From contig NZ_FMZX01000003.1 in assembly GCF_900101615.1 (NCBI RefSeq), positions 62,001 through 126,000 on the forward strand: DNA of 64,000 nt. Direction: 5' to 3'. The notes under the pieces are model-generated. The model saw only the letters and a program-made list of their open reading frames with translations, was not told the origin of the DNA and ran no database searches. A program made the translations under genes and the position numbers. The stretch comes from Belnapia rosea (GTDB lineage: Bacteria; Pseudomonadota; Alphaproteobacteria; Acetobacterales; Acetobacteraceae). Within the stretch, counting starts at the first letter, position 1. Every line of letters begins with the position of its first letter. Shown in pieces: positions 55,998 to 64,000 of the stretch.

Positions 55998-58290
55998 GGG
56001 CCGGGATCTTCGGCGCCAGGGCGCAGGCCAGGAGGAAGGCGCTCGCCACCCCGATCGAGACCGTCAGGCCAATCCCATGCAGCACCGGTGTTCCACAAAA
56101 GGCCAGCAGGCCGAAGGTGAGCAGGGTCGAGGTGGCGCAGTTCAAGATGGCTCCCATCGTATCGTCGGTCGCGTCACCGGCAAGGAAAAGAGAATAGTCA
56201 ATCGCCAGCCCCGCGAGCAACAAGAGCGAGGCGAGGTGGAACAGGGTCAGCGCCTCCCCGAGCAGGGTGAGCACGGCCAGGGTGACGAGGAGCGCCCCGC
56301 CGATCGGCCCGGCCACCCGGAGCGCCCGCCAGGGCGAGCCGAGGCCAAGGCCCAGGAGCCCCAGCACCAGCACGCCCCCGGCGAGCGCCCAGAGCAGGGT
56401 GGCCCGTCCATAGGCATCGAGCAGCCCCTCCGTCTCCGCCTTCACGTCGATGAAAAGGATCTTCGGGTCGTCCAGCCGCCGCGCCAGATCGGCGAGCGCG
56501 GCCGGATCCGCAACCCCCTGGGCCAGGGCCACGCCCTGCACCGCCTCGCCCCGGCGGGAGAGCAACGGCGAGAGACGGGCCGCGAGGGTCGGCGCCCCGG
56601 CCGCGAGGGCGGTGGCGGTGAGGGGCGGCAGCCCATGGCTCTCAGCGATGGCGGCGAGGAAGGGGGCAAAGGCGGAGGGGCGGAAGGGCAGCCCTGCCAT
56701 CGCCTCCGCCAGCGCGGCCTGGGCCGTCTCCGGTGCGGGCAGGGCGGCCTGGCGGGCGCGCTGAGTGGCCTCGGCGGGCAGGTAGCGGCTGGGCAGGTCG
56801 ATCCCCTGAAGGGCGTGGCCGAGCAGCGGCGCGGCCGCCTCCGCCAGTCGCTCCGACGCTGCCAGCACCTCGGCTTCCGTGCCTGGCCCGAGGGCGAAGA
56901 GCACCCGCACATCCGGCGCGCCGAGCTGGCGGCGCAGCTCCCCGTCCAGGGCCTGGGCCGCGCGCGGCACCGGGCTGAGCGCCGCGAGGTCGCGCTGCCA
57001 GGCCGGCCCGCCGAGCGCCAGCAGCAGCACCGCCGCCCCGAGCATCACCCCGCCGGCCAGCCCTCGCCGGCCCCGCAGCGCGCCGAGCGCCGCCCGGATC
57101 GGCCGGGGCAAGGGCCGTGCCGCGATCCGTGCACCCGGCAGCAGCCAGGGCAGCACCCAGCGCGTGGTTGCCGCCGCCGCCAGCAGCCCCGTTCCGGCGA
57201 AGACGCCGAGCTGAACGAGGCCGGGAAAGCCCGAACCCAGCATGGCGGCCAGCCCCAGCGCGGCCGAGGCGGCCGCAAGGCGCAGCGTCGGCCAGATCCG
57301 ACGCGCTGCATCCCTCAATGCCTCCTCCGGCCGCCGAAGGCTCGCCAGCAGAAGCGGGTAGTCCACGGTGACGCCGAGCATGGTCATCCCGAAGCCGAGC
57401 GCGATCCCCTGCACCGCCCCGTTGGAGACCAGCGCCGTCATGGCGAAGCCGGCGATGGTCCCTGCCGCCAGCGGCACGGCGACCAGGCCGAGCAGGAGCA
57501 GGGACCGGTAGCGCCAGAGCAGGAAGGCGGCCAGCAGCCCGGCCGAGGCCAGGGTGATGAGGCGGATATCGGCGCGGATCGCCGCTGCGGCTTCCGAGGC
57601 GAAGACGCCGGGGCCGCTCAGCAGCAGCCGGGCGGGGCCGGGCTTCGCCGCCGCGAAGGCGGCGCGGAAGGTGGCGACGGCCTCCCCCTGCGCCTCGGCA
57701 TCCAACCCGGCGCCACTCCGCGCGCGGGCGATCAGCAGCGCACGCGGTGGGCCTTCGGTGGCGAACCAGGCGCCGTCGCGCGTCTCCAACCGGCTCTCCG
57801 CCACGAAGGCGCGGGCGAGGCCGAGGAAGGCACCGGTCGGGTCGGCGAAGCCAACGCGGGCCAGCAGCGGCGAGGCCGCCGTCCGAAGCCCCTCCAGCAG
57901 CGCCTCCAGCTTCGGCCGGAGAGCCGCGGCGGTGAAGGCCCCGGGCCGCGTTTCGGGCGAGAGCAGGTAGCGGTAGCGGAAGAGCAGTGCCTGCTCCGCC
58001 TCACCGAGCGTCGTGGTGCCGTCGCCGACGAAGTCGAACCGGCCGGAGGCACGCAGCCCCGCCGCTGTTTCCCGTGAAACCCTCGCCAGCTCCGCCGGCT
58101 CCGCCCCTTCGATACCGGCGAGCAGCAGGGTGGTGGCGGCGCCGCTCTGCAATTCCCGGAACAGGAAGGCGCTGGCCGGGCTGCGGCCGGGGGGCAGGAA
58201 TTCCGCGAGATCGGCCCGGATGCCAACCTGCGTCCCCAGCACCCCACCCAGAACCGCCAGCAGCAGCAGCGCCGCGGCCAGCCGCCTCAC
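55990..58290 (-). CDS. MMPL/RND-family exporter of the aryl polyene cluster
   Basis: 766 residues with a GTG start. Two repeats of one membrane helix, a periplasmic domain and five membrane helices are visible, with a long hydrophobic C-terminal block from about 620. Conserved pieces include GMTMLGVTVDYPLLL and LLLLAGLAIDYSLFLAGDA, the typical MMPL GxxxDY patterns. It probably moves the finished polyene or its lipid carrier across the inner membrane. Overlaps the LolA-like gene by 4 bases. Confidence 0.88.
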   Translation of the reverse strand: MRRLAAALLLLAVLGGVLGTQVGIRADLAEFLPPGRSPASAFLFRELQSGAATTLLLAGIEGAEPAELARVSRETAAGLRASGRFDFVGDGTTTLGEAEQALLFRYRYLLSPETRPGAFTAAALRPKLEALLEGLRTAASPLLARVGFADPTGAFLGLARAFVAESRLETRDGAWFATEGPPRALLIARARSGAGLDAEAQGEAVATFRAAFAAAKPGPARLLLSGPGVFASEAAAAIRADIRLITLASAGLLAAFLLWRYRSLLLLGLVAVPLAAGTIAGFAMTALVSNGAVQGIALGFGMTMLGVTVDYPLLLASLRRPEEALRDAARRIWPTLRLAAASAALGLAAMLGSGFPGLVQLGVFAGTGLLAAAATTRWVLPWLLPGARIAARPLPRPIRAALGALRGRRGLAGGVMLGAAVLLLALGGPAWQRDLAALSPVPRAAQALDGELRRQLGAPDVRVLFALGPGTEAEVLAASERLAEAAAPLLGHALQGIDLPSRYLPAEATQRARQAALPAPETAQAALAEAMAGLPFRPSAFAPFLAAIAESHGLPPLTATALAAGAPTLAARLSPLLSRRGEAVQGVALAQGVADPAALADLARRLDDPKILFIDVKAETEGLLDAYGRATLLWALAGGVLVLGLLGLGLGSPWRALRVAGPIGGALLVTLAVLTLLGEALTLFHLASLLLLAGLAIDYSLFLAGDATDDTMGAILNCATSTLLTFGLLAFCGTPVLHGIGLTVSIGVASAFLLACALAPKIPAHA

Positions 58291-58853
58291 GGGGTGATCT
58301 GCATGCGGGTCACACCGCCGCCACCCTCGGTGTCGATGCTTCGCACCTGGGCGCCGCGGCCGCTGACCAGGATGCGCTGCACCGCGGCCCGCAGCCGGAC
58401 CGAGAGCGGGGTGAGGACCATGCGCCAGGGACCAGCCGAGTCCTCGGGGGTGAAGCCGATCTCATAGTGGCGCTGCAGCGAGGCCAGGTTGCCGGCCAGC
58501 GTGCCGCGCACCGCCTCGACCAGCGCCCGCATCTCGGGCTGGTCCTCAAGGCTGAACTCGCGGCGGATGCCCCGGTCCGGCCGCTCATAGAGCAGCCGTC
58601 CGCCCTCGACGCGCAGAACCTCCTCGATGGGGGAGGTGGTGTGCTTCTCCAACCGGTCCGGCGCCTGCCAGCGGAGCATGCCCTCGCTCGGCAGCGGCAG
58701 GTCGAGCTCGGGGATGGCCTTCTCCTCGGTGAAGCGGGCCTCCGAGCGCGGCTGGGCGGCGAAGCCCTGCATCAGCCGGACCAGCGCCGGGTCCTCCGCC
58801 CGGGCCGGAGCAGCGAGGGCAAGCAGGGACAGCAGGAGGAAGCCCCGCCTCAT
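58287..58853 (-). CDS. LolA-like outer-membrane lipoprotein carrier
   Basis: 188 residues from ATG 58853. Signal peptide cut after ARA, then a LolA-type fold (LVRLMQGFAAQPRSEARFTEEKAI, LPLPSEGMLRW). In APE clusters such proteins are thought to escort the lipidated pigment through the periplasm. Coupled by 4-base overlaps to the exporter downstream and the acyltransferase upstream. Confidence 0.85.
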   Translation of the reverse strand: MRRGFLLLSLLALAAPARAEDPALVRLMQGFAAQPRSEARFTEEKAIPELDLPLPSEGMLRWQAPDRLEKHTTSPIEEVLRVEGGRLLYERPDRGIRREFSLEDQPEMRALVEAVRGTLAGNLASLQRHYEIGFTPEDSAGPWRMVLTPLSVRLRAAVQRILVSGRGAQVRSIDTEGGGGVTRMQITP

Positions 58854-59761
58854 CGCCCACGCTCCTGCCAGAAATCGTAAAAATTGAACCAGTTGTAGGG
58901 ATACTGCCGGCACAACGCCTCCAGCCGCGTCGCATAGCGGCGGACGCGCTCGGCCACCAGCGCCTCCCGCCCCGCGCGGCCAGGCGGCGGGGCATCGGCG
59001 AAGGGCTCGAAGCGCACCTCGTAATGCCGTGGCCCGCGCCAGAGGCCAAAGGCGAGCATCACCGGTGCGCCGAGCACCGCCGCCAGCACATGCGGCCCGG
59101 TCGGCAGCGGCGCCTCCTGCCCCAGGAAGGGGACGAGCTGCATCCGCTCGCCGCGCGGCGCCCGGTCGGCCAGCAGGCCGACCATGCCGCCACGTTCCAA
59201 CACTTCCCGCGCCCGCAGCATGGCATCCGTGGTGCCAAGGGGAATGACGGTCTCCTGCCGCCTCGCCCCGCCCAGCGCATCGAACACCGCCTTGAGCCGG
59301 GCGGCATTGGCCTCATGCATCAGCACCGCGACCTCGACCGGGCTGCCGGCATCGGCCACCGCCCGCAGCGCCTCGAAGCTGCCCATATGGGCGCCGAGCA
59401 GCAGGCAGCCACGGCCCTCGGCGATGCGGGCCTTCAACGCCTCCAGCCCATGCACCTCGATCCGGTAGCGCCCGGTCTGGCCCGTCACCAGGAAGGCGCG
59501 GTCGAGAATGGTGGAGGCGAAGGCGAAATAGAGGCGGAAGAGATCGCCGAAGCCGGCCTCGCGCCCCAGGGACCGGCCGAGGGAGCGCCGCGCCACCCGC
59601 CGCTGCCGCGGCGAGAACAGCAGGAAATAGAGCGCGATCGGGTAGAGCAGCACATGGCCCGGCCACCAGCCGACATGATGAACCAGCCAGACCATGAAGC
59701 GGGCCAGCCGGACGCTGCCGCGCTCCGGCACATTCACCCAGTCTAAGGCGCCGGTTCGCAT
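58850..59761 (-). CDS. LpxL/HtrB-like acyltransferase of the aryl polyene cluster
   Basis: 303 residues. One N-terminal membrane helix (about 22-48), then the HX4E catalytic box H125...E130 (LLLGAHMGSFEAL) and the later ADRAPRG segment, as in lipid A late acyltransferases. Such an enzyme could attach the polyene acyl chain to a lipid core. The 5' end overlaps the short hotdog gene by 19 bases. Confidence 0.87.
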   Translation of the reverse strand: MRTGALDWVNVPERGSVRLARFMVWLVHHVGWWPGHVLLYPIALYFLLFSPRQRRVARRSLGRSLGREAGFGDLFRLYFAFASTILDRAFLVTGQTGRYRIEVHGLEALKARIAEGRGCLLLGAHMGSFEALRAVADAGSPVEVAVLMHEANAARLKAVFDALGGARRQETVIPLGTTDAMLRAREVLERGGMVGLLADRAPRGERMQLVPFLGQEAPLPTGPHVLAAVLGAPVMLAFGLWRGPRHYEVRFEPFADAPPPGRAGREALVAERVRRYATRLEALCRQYPYNWFNFYDFWQERGR

Positions 59762-60033
59762 GCCAGCTCGCCGGAGAGAACGGTCTTGCCGCCGCAGGTG
59801 CAGACGAAGCCGGTCCGCCCGCCCGCGCGCGGCGTCAGGGCGATCTCCACCGCATCCCCGGGCAGCACGGGAGCGGTGAATTTCGCCCGCACCAGATGCG
59901 CCTGGCCAAGCCCTGCCGCCTGCAGCACCGCATCGAGCAGCACCACACCGGGCAGGATCGGCCGGCCGGGAAAATGGCCCGCCAGCGCCGGATGGCCGGG
60001 CGGGACCTCGAACCGGATCGTGGCGGGGGTCAA
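59743..60033 (-). CDS. Short hotdog-fold dehydratase (ApeI-like)
   Basis: 96 residues with a TTG start overlapping the ligase stop (TTGA). The FabA/FabZ core GHFPGRPILPGVVLLD places the catalytic histidine at residue 20. Its small size matches the second hotdog protein of known aryl polyene systems. It probably partners the longer hotdog protein or acts on its own. Confidence 0.82.
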   Translation of the reverse strand: MTPATIRFEVPPGHPALAGHFPGRPILPGVVLLDAVLQAAGLGQAHLVRAKFTAPVLPGDAVEIALTPRAGGRTGFVCTCGGKTVLSGELACEPAP

Positions 60034-61355
60034 GGCCCGGCCGCCGCCATCCGCAGCTCGGCCAGCGCCGCCTGTGTCAGCTTGCCGAGCCCGTTGCGGG
60101 GCAGGGCGGGCACCAGCACCAAAGGCCGGGGCAGGAAAACCGGCTCCAGCCGCAGCCGGAGCGCGGACAGGATCTCCTCGGCGCTCCGCCCCGGCGCGAC
60201 GACATAGGCACTGAGCCGGGCCGCGGGGTTGCGCTCGATATCCTCGGGCGCCACGAAGACGCCATCCTCGACGCCCTCCACCTCGGCCAGCAGCCGGTTG
60301 AGCTCAGCCAGCGAGGCGCGGCGACCGCCGAGCTTCACCAGGTCAGCCCGTCGTCCGAGCAGGCGGAAGCGGCCGCCCGGCGCCGGCTCCGTCGCGTCGG
60401 CGAGCGGCACGGCGCCGAGGCCCGGCACCTCGACCTCGCCCTGGCCCATGCGGATGCCGCGATAGGGCAGCCAGTCCGGCTCGAAGGCGGTGCGGCGGCT
60501 GGCCATGGAGCCGGCCTCGCTCGCCCCGTAGATCTCGAGCATCGGCACGCCCCAGTCCCGCTCCACGGCCTCGGCCATGCTCATGGCCAGCGGCGCGGTG
60601 GCGGAGATGACGGCGGAGAGCGGCGCCGGCCGCCGCCCCTCGGCCAGCAGGGCGCGGAGATGGAGCGGCGTCGTCACCAGCAACCGGCGCGGCGGCAGGG
60701 CGTCCAGCGCATCCAGGACGTCCGAGGGGAAGAAGGCCTCGCCCGCATGGCAGGCGAGGGCGGCCTGCAGCGGCAGCATGATGGTGGTCTCGAACCCGTA
60801 CATGTGCTGCGGCGGTACGGTGGCGAGCACGCTGCTGGGCGGCCCGTCCTCCGGGCGCAGGCCGAAGCGTTCAGCGGCGGCCAGGGCGGCGGCGACCAGC
60901 GCGCCCCAGGGCTTCGGATGGGCGGTTGGCTGGCCGGTCGAGCCGGAGGTGAAGGCGATGGCGACCACCCGCCCGGCCGGGATGCGCGGGGGCTCGCCCA
61001 GGCCGTCCACCGCCTGCTCCTCCCCCACCGGGACGAGCGGCAGCGCGGTGGCGATCGGCGTATCGGCCAGAAGGTAGGTGCCGGGATAGGCCGCAGCCAG
61101 CGCCTGCAGGCGATGCGGCGAGGGGTCGGCGTTCAGCAGGGTCGGATGGCCACGCAGCAGCGCCGCGGCGAAGCCCAGCAGCATGCGGTAGCGGTCGGCG
61201 CAGAGATTGACCGCATGGCCCGAGGCCGGCAGCCGCCGGGCCAGCGCCGCGGCCTCGCCCAGGAAGCGGCGGATGGTAACCGGCCCGGCCGGGCGGTGGC
61301 AGATCACCTCCGCCCCGCCTCGGCTGGTCAGCGGCAGGTCCTGCTCAGGCGGCAT
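60030..61355 (-). CDS. AMP-dependent acyl/aryl ligase (ApeH-like acyl-ACP synthetase)
   Basis: 441 residues from ATG 61355, shorter than full acyl-CoA synthetases. Phosphate loop FTSGSTGQPT (135-144), aryl-pocket region EIYGASEAGS and the C-terminal GLGK lysine near 425. In aryl polyene synthesis it activates 4-hydroxybenzoate or a similar aromatic acid and loads it onto the carrier protein. The 5' end overlaps the membrane-protein gene by 11 bases. Confidence 0.87.
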   Translation of the reverse strand: MPPEQDLPLTSRGGAEVICHRPAGPVTIRRFLGEAAALARRLPASGHAVNLCADRYRMLLGFAAALLRGHPTLLNADPSPHRLQALAAAYPGTYLLADTPIATALPLVPVGEEQAVDGLGEPPRIPAGRVVAIAFTSGSTGQPTAHPKPWGALVAAALAAAERFGLRPEDGPPSSVLATVPPQHMYGFETTIMLPLQAALACHAGEAFFPSDVLDALDALPPRRLLVTTPLHLRALLAEGRRPAPLSAVISATAPLAMSMAEAVERDWGVPMLEIYGASEAGSMASRRTAFEPDWLPYRGIRMGQGEVEVPGLGAVPLADATEPAPGGRFRLLGRRADLVKLGGRRASLAELNRLLAEVEGVEDGVFVAPEDIERNPAARLSAYVVAPGRSAEEILSALRLRLEPVFLPRPLVLVPALPRNGLGKLTQAALAELRMAAAGP

Positions 61356-61800
61356 GGCGGACGAGGCCATGGGCCAGGCCGATCGCGCGCAGGGTGCGCA
61401 GCGGCGTCGCCCGGCCAAGCTGTGGGAAGCGGCGGTTGCGCAGCGCATGCTCACCGCAGAAGACCAGGAGGCAGACCACCGGCTCCGCCACCGCCAGCCC
61501 GGCATCCTTCCAGCCCGCCAGCGCCACGACCGCATGGCCCAGCGCGAAGCCGCCGAGCAGCAGCGCCCAGGCGAGGGTCAAGGCCCGGGTATAGCCGCCC
61601 TCGGGCTGTCCCGCCGCGTCGAAGCGGCTGTAATGCGAGATCAACGGCTCCCGCCCTGGCAGCAGGGTGAGGCCGAAACGCGCCGCTACTGCCGCATTGC
61701 CAATCGCCGCAGCGACCGGGTTGCCGGCAAGCAGGACAGCCAGGACGACCGAGGCCGCGACCAGCAGCAGCAGCCTGGCCAGGCGGCGCCCGCTCGGCAT
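61345..61800 (-). CDS. Small membrane protein of the aryl polyene operon
   Basis: 151 residues from ATG 61800. Three or four hydrophobic segments (about 9-30, 70-95 and 100-120). It resembles the unassigned COG4648-type membrane proteins that accompany APE genes. Its place between the carrier protein and ligase genes supports a cluster role, probably complex anchoring. No catalytic motif seen. Confidence 0.7.
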   Translation of the reverse strand: MPSGRRLARLLLLVAASVVLAVLLAGNPVAAAIGNAAVAARFGLTLLPGREPLISHYSRFDAAGQPEGGYTRALTLAWALLLGGFALGHAVVALAGWKDAGLAVAEPVVCLLVFCGEHALRNRRFPQLGRATPLRTLRAIGLAHGLVRHAA

Positions 61801-61804
61801 GCGC

Positions 61805-62104
61805 TCAGCGCGCCCGGTGCTTTTCAATATGCGCCGTCAGGCTGCGGAGGGAGGCAAAGATGCGGTGGTTGCGCTCATCATCGGAACGCAGCTTGACCTC
61901 ATAGGCCTTGGAGATGGCCAGGGCCAATTCCAGCGCATCGATCGAATCGAGGCCGAGCCCATCATGGAACAGGGGGGCTTCCGGCTCGATCTCCTCGGGC
62001 GCGACCTCGAGCGACAGCGCGCTCACGATCAGCTGCGCCACCTCGAGTTCCTGCGGAAGCAACCCGGTGGCGGAAATGGTGGACGTCGTCGTGCCGTCAG
62101 GCAT
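61805..62104 (-). CDS. Acyl carrier protein of the aryl polyene cluster
   Basis: 99 residues. Helix-loop-helix with the 4'-phosphopantetheine attachment Ser54 in GLDSIDALEL, followed by an acidic helix. The C-terminal portion is longer and more basic than fatty-acid ACP. Known APE systems use two such carriers; only this one is in the window. Confidence 0.9.
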   Translation of the reverse strand: MPDGTTTSTISATGLLPQELEVAQLIVSALSLEVAPEEIEPEAPLFHDGLGLDSIDALELALAISKAYEVKLRSDDERNHRIFASLRSLTAHIEKHRAR

Positions 62105-62217
62105 GGAACCGTGTGAACCTTGCTGTGGCGCTGGCGTTGGCGGGTGTTACGGGCTCTTGCCATCGATATCAGAGCGTTACCCGCGGTGGCAAGGAAGCGG
62201 GCCACACAGTTTGCGGA

Positions 62218-63060
62218 TCAATCGAAGGGCTCCGCCGCCGAGGCCACCATTGCCTCCGTCCGGTAGAGGGCGAAGGAGAGGCCGCCGACGACCGTCGCGT
62301 TGAATTCCTGGCGGAAGAGCGGACTGCCCGCATTGGTCGCGCCGGAGAAATTCTCGAGCCGCCCGCCCGCCGTCAGCGAAATCCGCTCCGTCACCGGCAG
62401 GCGGTAGGAGAACTGGAAGCGCAGGCCCAGATATCCGCCGGTGGCATCATAGGCGGGCCGGCCGGGCCGGACATCGCTGCCGCCGACGCGGTACCAGTAA
62501 TCCATCAACCGGCCCGAGGCGAAGACCGGGCCGATCCCCGCGCGCAGCCGTGCCTCCGGCCGGCCGAGGCCGGAGCGTTCGACCGCCATCTCCGGCGCCA
62601 GGACGAAGCCGCGGAAATGGGTGCTGGAGAAATCGGTGGAGAAGACGGCTCGCACCGGCGCCTCCAGCGTGAGGCGCGTCGCCCGCGCTGAATCCCGCCA
62701 GGCTACCCAGCGCAGCGAAGGACCGACCTCGCCCAGATAGTCGAGATCCGGCATGCCCTGCCGCGCGCGGTTGTCCCGCGAATTGGTCCCGAGGGCACCG
62801 TTGAAGTTGATCGTCAGCTCCAGGTCCCGATCGCGGTAGACCCGGCCGCGCATGCCGCGCTCGTCGCTCTTCAGCAACTCGCCACGATAGATGACCCAAG
62901 GCAGGGCGAGGGCCCGCCAGTGCGATTGTCCCGCCGCCGGATAGTCCGGCAGCAGCGCCCCGCCGCCGAAGACGCCAAGCTCCAGCAGCGGCCGGCGGAC
63001 CTCCTGCGCCGCTGCCCCGGTCGCAAGCAGGATGGGCAGCAGCCCGAGCGCTGCCCTCAT
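62218..63060 (-). CDS. MipA/OmpV family outer-membrane protein
   Basis: 280 residues. Signal peptide cut after AAA, then repeated amphipathic beta-strands ending in aromatic-rich turns, and a mid-protein GSLRWVA-like strand (VGPSLRWVAWRDSA). This gives the MipA/OmpV barrel. In E. coli MipA scaffolds murein enzymes; here the gene is coupled to a methyltransferase upstream (ATGA), and a 113-base gap separates it from the carrier protein gene. It could be the outer-membrane partner of the pigment exporter. Confidence 0.8.
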   Translation of the reverse strand: MRAALGLLPILLATGAAAQEVRRPLLELGVFGGGALLPDYPAAGQSHWRALALPWVIYRGELLKSDERGMRGRVYRDRDLELTINFNGALGTNSRDNRARQGMPDLDYLGEVGPSLRWVAWRDSARATRLTLEAPVRAVFSTDFSSTHFRGFVLAPEMAVERSGLGRPEARLRAGIGPVFASGRLMDYWYRVGGSDVRPGRPAYDATGGYLGLRFQFSYRLPVTERISLTAGGRLENFSGATNAGSPLFRQEFNATVVGGLSFALYRTEAMVASAAEPFD

Positions 63061-63722
63061 CGCTGACGCTCCGCGACCAGCAGCACATTCGGCAACGGCG
63101 TCCGCCCCCAGCAGGGCGCAACGGAAACGGCGAAGCCGGCGGCGGCGAAGGGGGCCGCCACCTCGGCGAGCGGCAGCGGTGCGATGGCATTGCGGTCGCG
63201 CCGGACGGCCCGCCCGGCACGTTCCATGGCAAGGCCGATCGTGCTGCGCCAGCCGAGATCCGGATCGAAGGCGCGGATCAGCACACGCTGCCGCGCCCGC
63301 TCCGCCATCGCCGCCAGCAGGGGGCGCTGCACGGGCACCGGCAGCTGATAGAGCACGTCGATCAGCAGGGCGGTGTCGCAGTCCGGCACCATGGCCGCGC
63401 TCAGTTCCGCAACGGTGAACCCGGCCGGCAGCCGCGCCGCGGCCCGTGCCGCCTCGGCCAGCTTGGCGGCGTCCCGGTCGAGGCCGGTGACGCGGGTCGC
63501 CAGCCCTGCTGTCAACAGCGCGAGGCCAAGCTGGCCGCGGCCGCAGCCGAGATCGGCGACATGGCCGAAGGGTGTAGCCACCGCATGGTCCAGCACGGCG
63601 CGGCTCGCCGGGTCGCCCCGCAGCTTGCCGCCGACATAGCCCTGGGCGAAGCGCGAGGCCCCGGCATAGAGGCCCGCCACCTGCCGGGCCAGGATGGCGG
63701 GGTCGGCCAGCCCGCTGCTCAT
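63057..63722 (-). CDS. Class I SAM-dependent methyltransferase
   Basis: 221 residues. SAM motif I VADLGCGRGQLG (55-66), acidic residue at GLDRD (about 79-83) and the later DTALLIDVLYQLP as motif II. The C-terminal part is basic. Many aryl polyenes carry methoxy or methyl groups, so it probably decorates the pigment ring. It overlaps both neighbours by 4 bases. Confidence 0.85.
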   Translation of the reverse strand: MSSGLADPAILARQVAGLYAGASRFAQGYVGGKLRGDPASRAVLDHAVATPFGHVADLGCGRGQLGLALLTAGLATRVTGLDRDAAKLAEAARAAARLPAGFTVAELSAAMVPDCDTALLIDVLYQLPVPVQRPLLAAMAERARQRVLIRAFDPDLGWRSTIGLAMERAGRAVRRDRNAIAPLPLAEVAAPFAAAGFAVSVAPCWGRTPLPNVLLVAERQR

Positions 63723-64000
63723 GCCGGGCGTTCCGCCCTGTAGGCGCGGAACAGGCCGAGCTGGGTGTCGCAGCTTGCTTCGGTGAATCCCGCGGCGGTC
63801 AGGGCCTCGAGGATGGTGGCCGGTGGCACGCAGGCATCGATGGTGTCCCAGTAGTACTGCATCATCAGCCCGGCTCGCGCGCCACCGCCGAACCAGCGAC
63901 TCAGCACCGGCACCACGCGGCCGAGATAGAAGCGCGCGGCGCGGTAGGCGAGGGACCCTTCCGGCCGGCCGATCTCCAGCAGCAGAAGCCGGCCGCCCGG
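63719..64000 (-). CDS. UbiE-like SAM methyltransferase, C-terminal part (cut by window edge)
   Basis: The gene starts outside the window to the right. The visible 93 residues, read from the minus strand, begin PGGRLLLLEIGRPEG and include YLGRVVPVLSRWF and the late TAAGFTEASCDTQLG. This is the C-terminal half of a UbiE/MenG-type methyltransferase. It is probably the second methyltransferase of the pigment operon. The stop overlaps the next gene start (ATGA). Confidence 0.75.
   Translation of the reverse strand, partial: PGGRLLLLEIGRPEGSLAYRAARFYLGRVVPVLSRWFGGGARAGLMMQYYWDTIDACVPPATILEALTAAGFTEASCDTQLGLFRAYRAERPA

Overview
This is a 64 kb chromosomal window, very GC-rich (about 70% in most genes), from an alphaproteobacterium. 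It is most likely a member of the Acetobacteraceae/Rhodospirillales such as a Roseomonas-type organism. That placement is inference from the GC bias, the mutS-glnD neighbourhood, two tripartite-tricarboxylate (Bug/TctC) binding proteins, a DUF6311 membrane protein and a DUF1674 protein. Genes are densely packed. Many neighbours overlap by the 4-base ATGA/GTGA/TTGA stop-start arrangement, so most runs look like translationally coupled operons. I see no tRNA, rRNA, CRISPR array, insertion sequence or phage gene.

Region by region: 1-3.6 kb holds the start of a LysR regulator, a TauE/SafE exporter and a ClC-type channel/antiporter with CBS domains. 3.6-9.1 kb holds glnD (nitrogen signalling) and mutS (mismatch repair). 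9.3-12.3 kb holds maeB, a DUF488 protein and a small unknown. 12.6-15.7 kb holds coaBC, a TauD-family dioxygenase, a chimeric pseudogene (a TRAP permease fragment joined to a TauD fragment) and a single-domain response regulator. 15.9-19.3 kb holds a DUF6311 membrane protein, an SDR and a Bug-family binding protein. 19.3-23.5 kb holds small lipoproteins, a DUF2459 protein, an HWE sensor kinase with a frameshifted 3' end and a lipoprotein sugar-dehydrogenase-like beta-propeller. 23.5-30.6 kb holds two glutathione transferases, HU, an EVE-GFA-Rieske run, acs, DUF1674 and htpX. 30.7-34.7 kb holds two c-type cytochromes, a second soluble dehydrogenase-like protein and a coupled DUF2786/zincin pair. 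34.7-43.8 kb is mainly housekeeping: sua5, cysQ, two tandem M17 aminopeptidases, holC, tadA, a PuuD-like amidotransferase, an rluB-type pseudouridine synthase and rsmD.

43.8-51.1 kb is an accessory block: a GT4 glycosyltransferase with an AT-richer tail, a large GT2-GT4 fusion, a 689-residue unknown protein and a flavin halogenase-like enzyme. 52.9-64.0 kb, all on the minus strand, is one tightly overlapped operon that matches an aryl polyene (APE) pigment cluster. It encodes a ketoreductase, two hotdog dehydratase-type proteins, a ketosynthase and chain-length-factor pair, an acyl carrier protein, an adenylating ligase, a LpxL-like acyltransferase, a LolA-like carrier, an MMPL exporter, a MipA/OmpV outer-membrane protein and two methyltransferases. 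The cluster runs off the right edge.

Together the window shows a mostly housekeeping chromosome with two metabolically interesting stretches (pigment lipid synthesis and a glycosyltransferase block). It also has several signs of local gene decay and a palindromic intergenic element that recurs at convergent gene ends.
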